8,825 nt of DNA from Chamaesiphon sp. (GTDB taxonomy: Bacteria > Cyanobacteriota > Cyanobacteriia > Cyanobacteriales > Chamaesiphonaceae), in contig JAJAYU010000003.1 in NCBI GenBank assembly GCA_026786125.1, forward strand, positions 1-8,825. The letters are read 5' to 3'. Below the pieces are notes generated by a model. That model had not been told where the DNA came from. It saw nothing but the letters and a program-made list of their open reading frames with translations, and did not search any database. This document shows positions 1-6,537 of this stretch, piece after piece (position 1 is the first letter of the stretch; every line of letters begins with the position of its first letter). The position numbers and the translations under genes were made by a program.

Positions 1-4
1 AATG

Positions 5-38
5 GAAACTAACTAATTATGACTAAGTAGCTAGTTTC
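5..38. repeat. Imperfect inverted repeat at left edge
   Basis: Positions 5-15 (GAAACTAACTA) pair with 28-38 (TAGCTAGTTTC) at 10 of 11 positions. Read on the minus strand the odd pair is a G-U wobble, so the hairpin is better formed in a transcript coming from the minus-strand genes. No T-run follows in either direction. It could be a processed 3' end or have no function; it lies at the window edge and its wider context cannot be seen. Confidence 0.3.
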
Positions 39-51
39 AAATATTTATGAG

Positions 52-112
52 ATAGAAATCGCCGAGACCCTATGCTGGGCAGCGCCTGGTGCTATTATTT
101 CTATGTTTTTTT
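52..112 (+). terminator. Possible plus-strand intrinsic terminator: nested stem then T7
   Basis: ATAGAAAT at 52-59 is the exact reverse complement of ATTTCTAT at 97-104. CGCC at 60-63 can pair with GGTG at 88-91 (one wobble), after a small bulge, and CCC 68-70 with GGG 77-79. The outer stem is followed one base later by seven T (106-112). This fits a Rho-independent terminator, or the 3' end of a structured small RNA, for something transcribed rightward from outside the window. The outer stem is AT-rich and interrupted, so the call is tentative. Confidence 0.35.
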
Positions 113-135
113 GCGGATGTATGATATGTGCACAT

Positions 136-155
136 CCCTTGGGCGAACCCAAGGG
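136..155 (-). terminator. Strong hairpin downstream of the heme/HAMP gene
   Basis: CCCTTGGG (136-143), a four-base loop (144-147), and CCCAAGGG (148-155) form a perfect 8-bp stem. On the minus strand the loop reads TTCG, a stable tetraloop sequence. It lies about 60 bases past the stop codon of the last minus-strand gene, where a 3' end of that transcript is expected. No clear U-tract follows in either direction, so it is a terminator or 3'-stabilising hairpin by position and stability only. Confidence 0.5.
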
Positions 156-215
156 GATCAGTATTTATTATTACTTGTCCGGCGATCAATTTAGGTAAAA
201 TTTCTAATCTTAATT

Positions 216-1118
216 CTATTCTAATTGCTTGAGTAAATTCATCGAAATTTGTAAGCTTGATTTCATCCGACCAAAAGCCGCTGCCAGCAGTCCGACCTCA
301 TCTTGGCTTTGATGCTGAAATTCTGCATCCATGTCGCCCAAGCTGACTGCCTCTGCGGTTTTGACCATATCTTTAATCGGTTGGATCACCGTCCGGCGCA
401 ATAAATAATTAATCGCTAGTAAAATTGCCCCGAATACAGCGAGTAAGACTGCCATGACAATTTTGAGCGCGTCTTGAGCATTATCTAAAATTTCTGCTGC
501 CGGAACGGAAATGATCTGAGTCGCAATAATTTCGTTGAGTTTCCAGCCAAACCCATTATCCGATCCATAGGTAGCAATCTGACTTTTGGGTGCTCGATCG
601 GGTGTCGAGTGACAACGCAAACAGCTATCTTTTTTGACAGTCAGTGGTCTGGCAACATAGAAAACTTTACCACCAGGGAGGTCTCGAAAGCCGGAGAGTT
701 CTTTTACTGCTGCTTCGTTTCTAAATTTTTCGACTAGGGTAGTTTCAAAACTATCACCTTTGTCCCGCAGATTTGTCGGATTGAGCGTCGCTTCTTTATA
801 GAAAAAGCTGCGATAAGCTTCATTTTTTCTCAATCTTTGAAATACTTCGGTGGCTGAAAAAGCCGGAACTGTTTCAGGAATAAAAGCTGCTTCTGTCTCT
901 AATCGGTCGTTGAGTAGTGGTTGAATATTATTAGTTGTATAGTCTCTAACCGAGTTCATCGTTTGCATAATTAGTTGTGCTCGATCGGCTATCTCTGCTT
1001 TCGCATTTTGCTCCAAAACCTGGTACAGCAGTGAACTAGTCAAAAACATCCCGATCACAAAGATGATTAATAAGAAAGTATTAAATTTCGATTCTAATTT
1101 CAGATTTTTAATCAGCAT
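216..1118 (-). CDS. Membrane heme-type sensor (Tll0287-like/DUF3365) with HAMP
   Basis: Numbering here is from a GTG at 1196, which gives 326 residues. I prefer the ATG at 1118 (residue 27), because it places the first membrane helix near the N terminus as is usual in this family; neither start has a clear Shine-Dalgarno. Order: TM helix about 38-60; periplasmic domain 61-240 of the Tll0287-like/DUF3365 type with a CLRCH motif (Cys192, Cys195, His196), the covalent c-type heme signature; TM helix about 244-266; HAMP domain about 267-320. The protein ends within a few residues of HAMP, so it has no kinase, cyclase or methyl-accepting output domain. Known for the family: such periplasmic domains are thought to sense redox state or small ligands through heme. 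Inferred: it passes a signal to a separate partner, possibly the kinase encoded in the same gene run. It is the last gene of the cluster, 133 bases after the transporter gene with this start (55 with the GTG). Confidence 0.88.
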   Translation of the reverse strand: MLIKNLKLESKFNTFLLIIFVIGMFLTSSLLYQVLEQNAKAEIADRAQLIMQTMNSVRDYTTNNIQPLLNDRLETEAAFIPETVPAFSATEVFQRLRKNEAYRSFFYKEATLNPTNLRDKGDSFETTLVEKFRNEAAVKELSGFRDLPGGKVFYVARPLTVKKDSCLRCHSTPDRAPKSQIATYGSDNGFGWKLNEIIATQIISVPAAEILDNAQDALKIVMAVLLAVFGAILLAINYLLRRTVIQPIKDMVKTAEAVSLGDMDAEFQHQSQDEVGLLAAAFGRMKSSLQISMNLLKQLE

Positions 1119-1251
1119 CTTGGTTGTCGGTAGTGAGTAATGACTAGTAGCTGGGATGGTTGCAAGCTGCGAACTCGATGGAGCGGTCTTTTTCACAAGC
1201 GAATTAGGTGTCTTATTTGAGTGATCTTAAAATTTGATAATCGCATTTATT

Positions 1252-3696
1252 TTAGACTACATCTTTGCGTTTTTGGAGATACAGGGCTATAACTAAATAA
1301 ATCATCGCACTCAGCAACAATACGCCCCAATCTAAGCCTAGTTTTGCCCAAGTAGGATCGTAGCTGAGATTAGGTTGGATCGGTTGGGGCAAAGGAGGAT
1401 ATCCAGGCACGATCATCGAACTAGGAATCATCGCATTGACATCTACTAATGTCCCATAGGCACTCACTGACCACCGACTCAGCATCAACCAAGAAAGCTG
1501 GGTCGAGAGGCCATCGAGATCGAATAATACGCCTGAAAAAATAATTTGGGGAATCATAACTAGCGGCAGCGCATTATTTGCGGCGTTCTCATTGGTGACG
1601 AAGGTTGATAGTAGTAATCCCAGGCAAATACTACTTAATAAGGTGCAAAGATTGGTGATAAATAAGCCCAAAGTCCAGGGGATCAATGTAGAAATAGGTG
1701 CTGGAAAAGCGATCGAGATGGCGATTACGATTAAGCTAGTTTGCAGAATGGCAATAATCGATCGCACCAATATTTTTGAACCCAGATAGGGCAGTAAGCC
1801 AAGATTGACTAAGCGTTCACGGGCATAAATCGCCCCTTCTTTGACGATTTCTTGGGCGGAGCAGGAGATCCCCACCCAAATTCCCACACAACTGAAAATA
1901 AATAATGTTTTCAGCGTTAGTGAAGCTTGTAACGCCGAGGCGGGATTAATTTGAACAAGCGGATCTTGACCTTGAATTGCTAGTCGAATCAGGATAATCC
2001 CGATCGGTCCCGTCAATAATGCTAAAAATAAACTCGTCCGATCGCGCACGCCTAATTGCCAATAACGATGACTGAGAATTAACAATTGGTGCCAGAATGA
2101 ACTTTTGATTCGTTCGCGGGTAGCGTACGGTCGGTAATCGGTTGTCAGCGGGGATGATACCGCACTAAATTGGGCTGCGGATGGGGGCAGATCTACCGCA
2201 GACTGTTGAAATTTATCTGCCCATGCTGCTACATTTCCTTGCAATTCTTGCTTGGTACTGCCTCGATCTAGTTTGAGATAAATATCCGCAAAATATTTAA
2301 AATCATTACTGGGTAAATCGAAAAATTTTAGTGCGGCTGTGGGCATCCCAAAATAACAAAGTGTGCCACCCCTAGCCATAAATGCCACTCGATCGCATAC
2401 TTCCAGATTTGCCGTTGCATGGGTGACTAAAATCACTGTGCGCCCTTGATCTGCCAGTTCCCGTAGCAGTTTCATCAGCTCCCGATCGAGTCCAGGATCG
2501 AGTCCAGATGTTGGTTCATCCAGAAAGAACAATTTGGGGTCAGCGAGGAGTTCCACCCCGATGCTGACCCGTTTTCGCTGGCCTCCACTCAGATCGCGGA
2601 TCAAAGTCTGAGCCACATGGGTGAGCTTAATTTGGGATAGAGTGCGATCGAGAATTTGGGCTAAATTTGTATCAGGTGGGAGTCGCAATTTGCAGGCATA
2701 CATTAAGACTTCTGCCACCGTTAAATCCTGGTGAATAATATCATCTTGGGGTACATAACCAATATGTGATCGATAGAGATTAAAATGCTGATGGAGATTA
2801 TCCCCATTGAGATAAACAGCTCCAGATGTGGTCGATTCGATACCTAATAGTGTTTTCATTAAAGTTGATTTGCCCGCGCCACTGCCACCAACTAAGGCGA
2901 CCAATTGACCTGGTTCGATCGATAGTGATACATCGTTTAATATTGTCCGCAATTGGCCACTTTTGTCTGTTACCTGCCGCACCAAATGTGACGCATCGAG
3001 ACGAATTTGATTACCCCGATCGGTAAGTTCTAATCCATCTGGTTGATATAATAAAATAAATGGCCCGATTCTAATTTGATCCCCATGTTGCAATTTAGTC
3101 GATCGTTCCACCCGCAAATCATTTACAAAAGTACCGTTGGTGCTCCAATCTTCGATCGTGTGTGAGCCATCCTGATTGAGGGAAATTGTGGCATGACGGC
3201 GAGAAACTACTGGTGAATCTAGCTGCATTCCGCCATAATTGGCAACATCGATTTCCCGTCCCAATTCCACCGGAAATTTAGTGATACTGTGTAAATTTAG
3301 TTTTAACTTACTCAGGCGATGGGGATTGCTATGGGTAGGATTGAAATAAGTCAGCAAGATCTGATTGTGGCTATTTTGACCAATTGCTAACTGAACACCA
3401 TCCTGGAGTAAATAACCCTGCTCTCGATCAATTCTGGTATGACTAATAAATAATCCATTGCGGCTGGCTTCAATTCGATCACCATCATAGATTCGATAGT
3501 CCTCACCCTCGCGGCGCAACACCGCCTGTCGTCTCGATAAAACTTCCCACCCTACCAGGGGAATCTCCGCATTTGTCCAACTTAGATCTCGCCCTAATTG
3601 CCAGCAGTCCTGTTCTAGCCGAAACCTTAAAAGTTGACCTTGATTATTTAGTTCGATAAATGGAGCTGGACTACTAACTAGGGTAGTTTGAGACAT
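1252..3696 (-). CDS. FHA-domain ABC-2 (ABCG-type) half-transporter
   Basis: Numbering is from a TTG at 3708 (818 residues). The ATG at 3696 (residue 5) is the more likely start, giving 814 residues; neither has a good Shine-Dalgarno. Two N-terminal FHA domains: FHA1 about 17-120 (GR 39-40, SRRQ 58-61, NG 84-85) and FHA2 about 145-222 (GR 150-151, SRRH 169-172, TNG 190-192). ABC ATPase about 235-460: Walker A GGSGAGKST 274-282, Q-loop Gln321, signature LSGGQ 373-377, Walker B LFFLDE 393-398, D-loop SGLD 401-404, H-loop His430. Membrane domain about 540-812 with about six hydrophobic segments (559-578, 600-616, 645-668, 673-702, 714-731, 794-812), the ATPase-before-membrane order of ABCG half-transporters. 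All ATPase motifs are intact, so it should work as a homodimer in the inner membrane. FHA domains bind phospho-threonine peptides; the kinase gene in the same run suggests phosphorylation-controlled transport. The substrate is unknown. It follows the small ORF by 27 bases. Confidence 0.93.
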   Translation of the reverse strand: MSQTTLVSSPAPFIELNNQGQLLRFRLEQDCWQLGRDLSWTNAEIPLVGWEVLSRRQAVLRREGEDYRIYDGDRIEASRNGLFISHTRIDREQGYLLQDGVQLAIGQNSHNQILLTYFNPTHSNPHRLSKLKLNLHSITKFPVELGREIDVANYGGMQLDSPVVSRRHATISLNQDGSHTIEDWSTNGTFVNDLRVERSTKLQHGDQIRIGPFILLYQPDGLELTDRGNQIRLDASHLVRQVTDKSGQLRTILNDVSLSIEPGQLVALVGGSGAGKSTLMKTLLGIESTTSGAVYLNGDNLHQHFNLYRSHIGYVPQDDIIHQDLTVAEVLMYACKLRLPPDTNLAQILDRTLSQIKLTHVAQTLIRDLSGGQRKRVSIGVELLADPKLFFLDEPTSGLDPGLDRELMKLLRELADQGRTVILVTHATANLEVCDRVAFMARGGTLCYFGMPTAALKFFDLPSNDFKYFADIYLKLDRGSTKQELQGNVAAWADKFQQSAVDLPPSAAQFSAVSSPLTTDYRPYATRERIKSSFWHQLLILSHRYWQLGVRDRTSLFLALLTGPIGIILIRLAIQGQDPLVQINPASALQASLTLKTLFIFSCVGIWVGISCSAQEIVKEGAIYARERLVNLGLLPYLGSKILVRSIIAILQTSLIVIAISIAFPAPISTLIPWTLGLFITNLCTLLSSICLGLLLSTFVTNENAANNALPLVMIPQIIFSGVLFDLDGLSTQLSWLMLSRWSVSAYGTLVDVNAMIPSSMIVPGYPPLPQPIQPNLSYDPTWAKLGLDWGVLLLSAMIYLVIALYLQKRKDVV

Positions 3697-3723
3697 AAGA
3701 TCGATCAAAGGATGCTGTTCTTA

Positions 3724-3900
3724 TTATGCGATCGATTGAGCAGTATCATTCGTAGCAATAACTTGAATATGGATTGGTTGCTCAAATAAAAATTCACTAT
3801 AGGTGGCTAAATCATCAAGCCCGACAATATTTAAGATAACTTCGACAACTACCCAAAGAATTAGATTGAACACCCATTGTGTGGTTTGTCCGTTCATCAT
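3724..3900 (-). CDS. Small single-helix membrane-type protein, 58 aa
   Basis: I do not recognise this protein. It is too short for a usual long-ORF scan but well supported: AGGAG at 3906-3910 sits 5 bases before ATG 3900 (8 before a second ATG at 3897), the best Shine-Dalgarno in this part of the window, and two TAA stops end it in tandem. The protein begins MMNGQTTQWVFNLILWVVVE, has a hydrophobic helix at about 9-27, then an acidic turn (GLDDL 27-31) and a mixed C-terminal tail to residue 58. This suggests a single-pass inner-membrane microprotein. It lies 27 bases upstream of the transporter ATG and is probably translated from the same message, so it could be a small partner of the transporter; that role is inference from position. 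Its Shine-Dalgarno lies in one arm of an inverted repeat. Confidence 0.72.
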   Translation of the reverse strand: MMNGQTTQWVFNLILWVVVEVILNIVGLDDLATYSEFLFEQPIHIQVIATNDTAQSIA

Positions 3901-3905
3901 CTTGA

Positions 3906-3957
3906 CTCCTCTTAACTAAAGTGTTCTTACTTACTATTACGTCTCAAGTTAAGAGGA
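3906..3957 (-). promoter_or_regulatory. Inverted repeat that can sequester a ribosome binding site
   Basis: TCCTCTTAACT (3907-3917) and AGTTAAGAGGA (3947-3957) are exact reverse complements, 11 bp, with a 29-base spacer. In the minus-strand transcript the upstream arm reads UCCUCUUAACU and would pair with AGUUAAGAGGA, which contains the AGGA of the AGGAG ribosome binding site of the 58-codon ORF. When folded, the stem would hide this site; no U-tract follows, so a terminator is unlikely. Seen: the repeat and its overlap with the site. Inferred: translational control, or a dyad bound by a protein on DNA. Confidence 0.5.
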
Positions 3958-3996
3958 TATGCATTACTGATTGGTCTAAAATTCAGGTTTTTGCGA

Positions 3997-4395
3997 CTAT
4001 CTTGATGGTTGGGTTTGTTGTGCTGGTGGGGTACCAACAGCCGTGAGTGGTTGCACCAATTGCTGGATCAATGGTTGAGCAATTTGGAGCATTTGGACTC
4101 CTTGCTGGATCAGTTGGGTAATTGGAGCTTCAGGTGGTTTTGGTGCGGGCTTTGGCTCTGGAGCTGGTTCACAGGGCAAGATATTGAACCGAACGCTATC
4201 TTGAGCGAGTTCGTTGGAACTCAACCGAATTCTGGGTTTGATCGATGGTGTCATCCCACATTGCCAGGTTAGATCCGCACCAAATAGTTGAGAGATATCG
4301 GCAGCTTGAGCTGGCGCGTGATCACAAATAGCAGCACCGAAGACAACAACTATCAGACTAGTAATTTGAATTGATTTTTTGATGTAGTTGACCAT
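3997..4395 (-). CDS. Secreted Cys/Pro-rich small protein, paralog of its upstream neighbour
   Basis: 132 residues, function not recognised. N-terminal Sec signal peptide: basic start (KK 6-7), hydrophobic core about 11-24, likely cut after AQA at 29-31. The mature protein starts with a conserved segment containing LTWQC (42-46), has a second Cys at 75, a Pro-rich stretch at about 75-91 (PAPEPKPAPKPPEAP type), then one Gln/Leu-rich unit PITQLIQQGVQMLQ (91-104) and a half-unit to about 117. The start ATG at 4395 has AGAAGG about 9 bases upstream. The upstream gene (4539-5015) shares the signal peptide layout, the TW(Q/E)C motif at the same residue number (Cys46), a second Cys and the Gln/Leu unit, so the two arose by tandem duplication. 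Inferred: a periplasmic or outer-envelope protein, the two Cys possibly disulfide-bonded and the Pro-rich part acting as a linker. The antisense Trp-rich frame at 4009-4272 is a shadow of the Gln/Pro codons. Confidence 0.82.
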   Translation of the reverse strand: MVNYIKKSIQITSLIVVVFGAAICDHAPAQAADISQLFGADLTWQCGMTPSIKPRIRLSSNELAQDSVRFNILPCEPAPEPKPAPKPPEAPITQLIQQGVQMLQIAQPLIQQLVQPLTAVGTPPAQQTQPSR

Positions 4396-4538
4396 GATCT
4401 TAACCTTCTGATTGCTAATTGTGGATGTGAATATATTTAATCTATTGGTAGCGATCGATGATTTTAATTACTCATCTATTGATCGTATTGACCATTACGA
4501 TGGACTTAATTGATTTATGCACTTACCTAAAAAATGCG
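4396..4538 (-). promoter_or_regulatory. Leader duplicated upstream of both secreted-protein genes
   Basis: On the minus strand this gap contains GTGCATAAATCAATT, then CCATCGTAATGG, then CAATAGATGAGTAATTAAAA (from about 4520 down to 4463). The gap before the paralog (5016-5104) holds the same blocks in the same order: TTGCATAAATAAATT, CCAATCGTAGTG, GAATAGATGAATAACTAAA. The duplication thus included the upstream DNA. The copy here also has ATCGTA and TACGAT as a 6-bp inverted repeat with an 8-base spacer (4482-4501). Conservation outside coding sequence may reflect recent duplication or shared regulation; no convincing -35/-10 pair was identified. Confidence 0.45.
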
Positions 4539-5015
4539 CTACTGTGGAGCTGGTAATCGAGATTGTGGGGCTGGAATTTGCGGTGCTGTTTGCAGTAGTT
4601 GCAAACCTTGTTGAATTAATTGCTGAACTGCTGGATTGCTAGTAGTTGTCGGTTGGGAAGTCTGAAGTAGTTGGATCCCCCGCAGCACTAATTGCTCCAT
4701 CGCGGCTGGATCTGCGGCGGCAAGCGTTTGAGCTTGCTGAAGCAATTGGATCCCTTGCTGGACTAATTCATTCACGGCTGCTGGATCTGCTGCGGATTGA
4801 GTCGATCGACAAGATAAACCATGCTTGCCATTGTCCTGATTGGAACGGATCGTCGATTCGACTGTTGCTGATAGATCGCATTCCCAAGTCACCTTGCCAC
4901 CCAAGATTTGGGATCCATCGACGGCGTGAGCAGGTAAACTATTCCAACTGGCAATACTTAATAAAAATGCCGAAATCCAACTAACTTGAACCGATTTATT
5001 AATCCGATTGAGCAT
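4539..5015 (-). CDS. Secreted Gln/Leu-repeat small protein, paralog of its downstream neighbour
   Basis: 158 residues, function not recognised. Sec signal peptide: basic start (Arg4, Lys7), hydrophobic core about 11-24, likely cut after AHA at 29-31. The mature N terminus has VTWEC (42-46) and a second Cys at 69. From 77 to about 145 there are three copies of a Gln/Leu-rich unit: DPAAVNELVQQGIQLLQ (77-93), DPAAMEQLVLRGIQLLQ (102-118) and NPAVQQLIQQGLQLLQ (127-142). Leu/Ile spacing suggests short amphipathic helices that could pack together or self-associate. The tail is Pro/Gln-rich (PAPQSRLPAPQ). ATG 5015 has GGGAAG about 8 bases upstream, matching the leader of the downstream paralog. It lies 89 bases after the kinase gene. 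Inferred: an exported envelope protein; repeats and paired Cys suggest a structural or binding role rather than an enzyme, as no catalytic motif is seen. Confidence 0.84.
   Translation of the reverse strand: MLNRINKSVQVSWISAFLLSIASWNSLPAHAVDGSQILGGKVTWECDLSATVESTIRSNQDNGKHGLSCRSTQSAADPAAVNELVQQGIQLLQQAQTLAAADPAAMEQLVLRGIQLLQTSQPTTTSNPAVQQLIQQGLQLLQTAPQIPAPQSRLPAPQ
4563..4787 (-). repeat. Three tandem coding units of about 75 bp
   Basis: Inside the larger secreted-protein gene three adjacent units encode the (D/N)PA...L(V/I)..G(I/L)QLLQ motif. The invariant Gly falls at residues 88, 113 and 137, so the period is 25 and then 24 residues (75 then 72 bp). The first two units keep recognisable DNA similarity (for example GCTGGATCTGC and CAATTGGATCCC-type blocks on the plus strand). 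The downstream paralog has one clear unit, so copy number has changed since the gene duplication. Confidence 0.75.
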
Positions 5016-5104
5016 AATTTTAACTTCCCACTATCCGAAATCAAGTTTAGTTATTCATCTATTCATCACTACGATTGGTTGAATTTATTTATGCAAATTA
5101 AAGA

Positions 5105-6436
5105 TTAACTGCGGCACCGCTGGCTAAATTCATTGGCTGCCAACGGTTGTGGAATTTTTTGTGCCAGCAGCTCGATCAATTCTGCTGGCGTGAGCTTGGG
5201 ATATTTGGTCAAAGTTTTGTTGACGAGCATTGTGGCGATCGGTCCGATACAGTTGGTTAATTCTTTCGCGCATTTTATAATGAATGTTGCGGTCAAATCA
5301 CTTTTGATCGAAACATTGCTGTTGAGGCTATTACTTTCGAGTAAACAATGATCTATCATTGTCGGCTGTTGTTTGATTGCGTTGTGGACGACCGTTGGTG
5401 GCGCACTCACCTTAGTGATTGGACACTTGAGAGTGGCTCTAGTAAACTGTTCCAAATCAGCTAAAACCGCCGCCGCAGATTGGTAACGGTTAGCCGGAGC
5501 AGCTTCCAACATCCGATCGAGGATCTGCCCCAGATCAGTGCTGACTGATGCTTTCGATCGCCACTGATCTTTCACAGATGCCTGACTATTGAGCATCTGA
5601 GGATCGATACCCGTTAACATGACTACTGCTGTCACTGCCAAGGAATACAGATCGCTACTCGGAAAACTTTGTCCCAGCCAGATTTGTTCGTAGGGTGCAT
5701 AACCAACCTTGCCGACGATCGACGGTGGGGCCGAATTATTCATGGTGGCGGCAGGTTCAGACTGATTCTGGCGTTGAATTAGATCGGATCTGCCAATCCC
5801 AAAGTCAATCAACATTGGTAGATTGCTATCCGTCTGGAGCATGATATTGTCTAGTGAAATATCCCGATGCACGATTTGTCGATCGTGGAGATAACCCAAA
5901 ATAGGAAGTAAATCTTGCAACCATTTAATAATTTCCCGTTCGGAAAAAGTATCCCCATATTGTTGACGTTCGCGGAGTAAAGTCGCATAAGTCTGTCCCT
6001 TGATATATTCTTGGGCAAGAAATAATTGCTGATCCTCTTCAAAGAAAGCAAAAAATTTGGGGATTTGGGATCGATCGATTTGATGGAGAATTTTGGCTTC
6101 GCGCTCAAATAATTCACGAGACTTTTGTGATTCATAATCACCCCGCCCCTGGGGGAGAAATTCTTTGACTACACAGGGTTCGTTGAAGCGATGCCGATCA
6201 AATGTCAGATAAGTTTTGCCAAATCCACCTTGTCCGAGTACTTGTTGCAATTCATATCGATTTGCCAACAATCTCTTCCCACCGCTAGTTGCTGGGGGCG
6301 TAGGCAGCTCTCGATCGAGATGTGTACCATCCCGATCGATATACAATTTCATCGGGACTAGTTCAGTTTTACCATTAGCCGTAACTTTGGCATAAACAAT
6401 TTGTACAAAGGATTCATCAGTTCGACACTCAACCAT
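5105..6436 (-). CDS. Bacterial Hanks-type Ser/Thr protein kinase
   Basis: 443 residues. A short N-terminal extension (1-58) precedes the kinase domain (about 61-335). Motifs are complete: Gly-rich loop LGQGGFGK 67-74, ATP-binding Lys91 in VVKEF, catalytic HRD 190-192 with Asn197, DFG 211-213, APYE 247-250 in place of APE. It should be an active Ser/Thr kinase. No transmembrane helix follows, so it is probably cytosolic. Residues 336-443 hold a linker and a C-terminal segment (about 393-438) with CIGPIA (396-401) and PAELIELLAQKIP (417-429), resembling a small module I have seen at the C ends of bacterial kinases and cyclases; I cannot name it firmly. ATG 6436 is preceded by GAGGG with good spacing. 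It lies about 100 bases after the PhnD-like gene and 89 before the secreted-protein pair. With an FHA-bearing transporter in the same run, kinase and FHA domains could form a writer-reader pair (inference). Confidence 0.95.
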   Translation of the reverse strand: MVECRTDESFVQIVYAKVTANGKTELVPMKLYIDRDGTHLDRELPTPPATSGGKRLLANRYELQQVLGQGGFGKTYLTFDRHRFNEPCVVKEFLPQGRGDYESQKSRELFEREAKILHQIDRSQIPKFFAFFEEDQQLFLAQEYIKGQTYATLLRERQQYGDTFSEREIIKWLQDLLPILGYLHDRQIVHRDISLDNIMLQTDSNLPMLIDFGIGRSDLIQRQNQSEPAATMNNSAPPSIVGKVGYAPYEQIWLGQSFPSSDLYSLAVTAVVMLTGIDPQMLNSQASVKDQWRSKASVSTDLGQILDRMLEAAPANRYQSAAAVLADLEQFTRATLKCPITKVSAPPTVVHNAIKQQPTMIDHCLLESNSLNSNVSIKSDLTATFIIKCAKELTNCIGPIATMLVNKTLTKYPKLTPAELIELLAQKIPQPLAANEFSQRCRS

Positions 6437-6537
6437 TTTGCCCTCACCTGCTACGACTAAGATCGAGTAGCACCTCTATTGATTAGATACGGATGGTTTG
6501 GGTGGTTTATGCGTTCTCTAACTCTATTCTCTATCCC

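Noticed and set aside
1592..1789. Plus-strand frame of 65 codons inside the transporter gene
   Set aside because: It is antisense to the conserved ABC-2 membrane domain, has no domain signal and no ribosome binding site of note; a shadow.
4009..4272. Plus-strand Trp-rich frame of 87 codons
   Set aside because: The Trp and Leu runs are the reverse complement of Gln and Pro codons of the secreted protein gene, which has a signal peptide and a paralog; a shadow.
4646..4984. Plus-strand frame of 112 codons
   Set aside because: Antisense to the repeat-bearing secreted protein; its apparent periodicity comes from that gene's repeats.
5851..6141. Minus-strand frame of 96 codons in the kinase gene
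   Set aside because: Overlaps the kinase catalytic core in another frame; the kinase motifs decide the true frame.
6449..6472. 6-bp inverted repeat TGCTAC / GTAGCA just upstream of the kinase ribosome binding site
   Set aside because: Too short with a 12-base loop, does not cover the Shine-Dalgarno, and is expected by chance in a window of this size.
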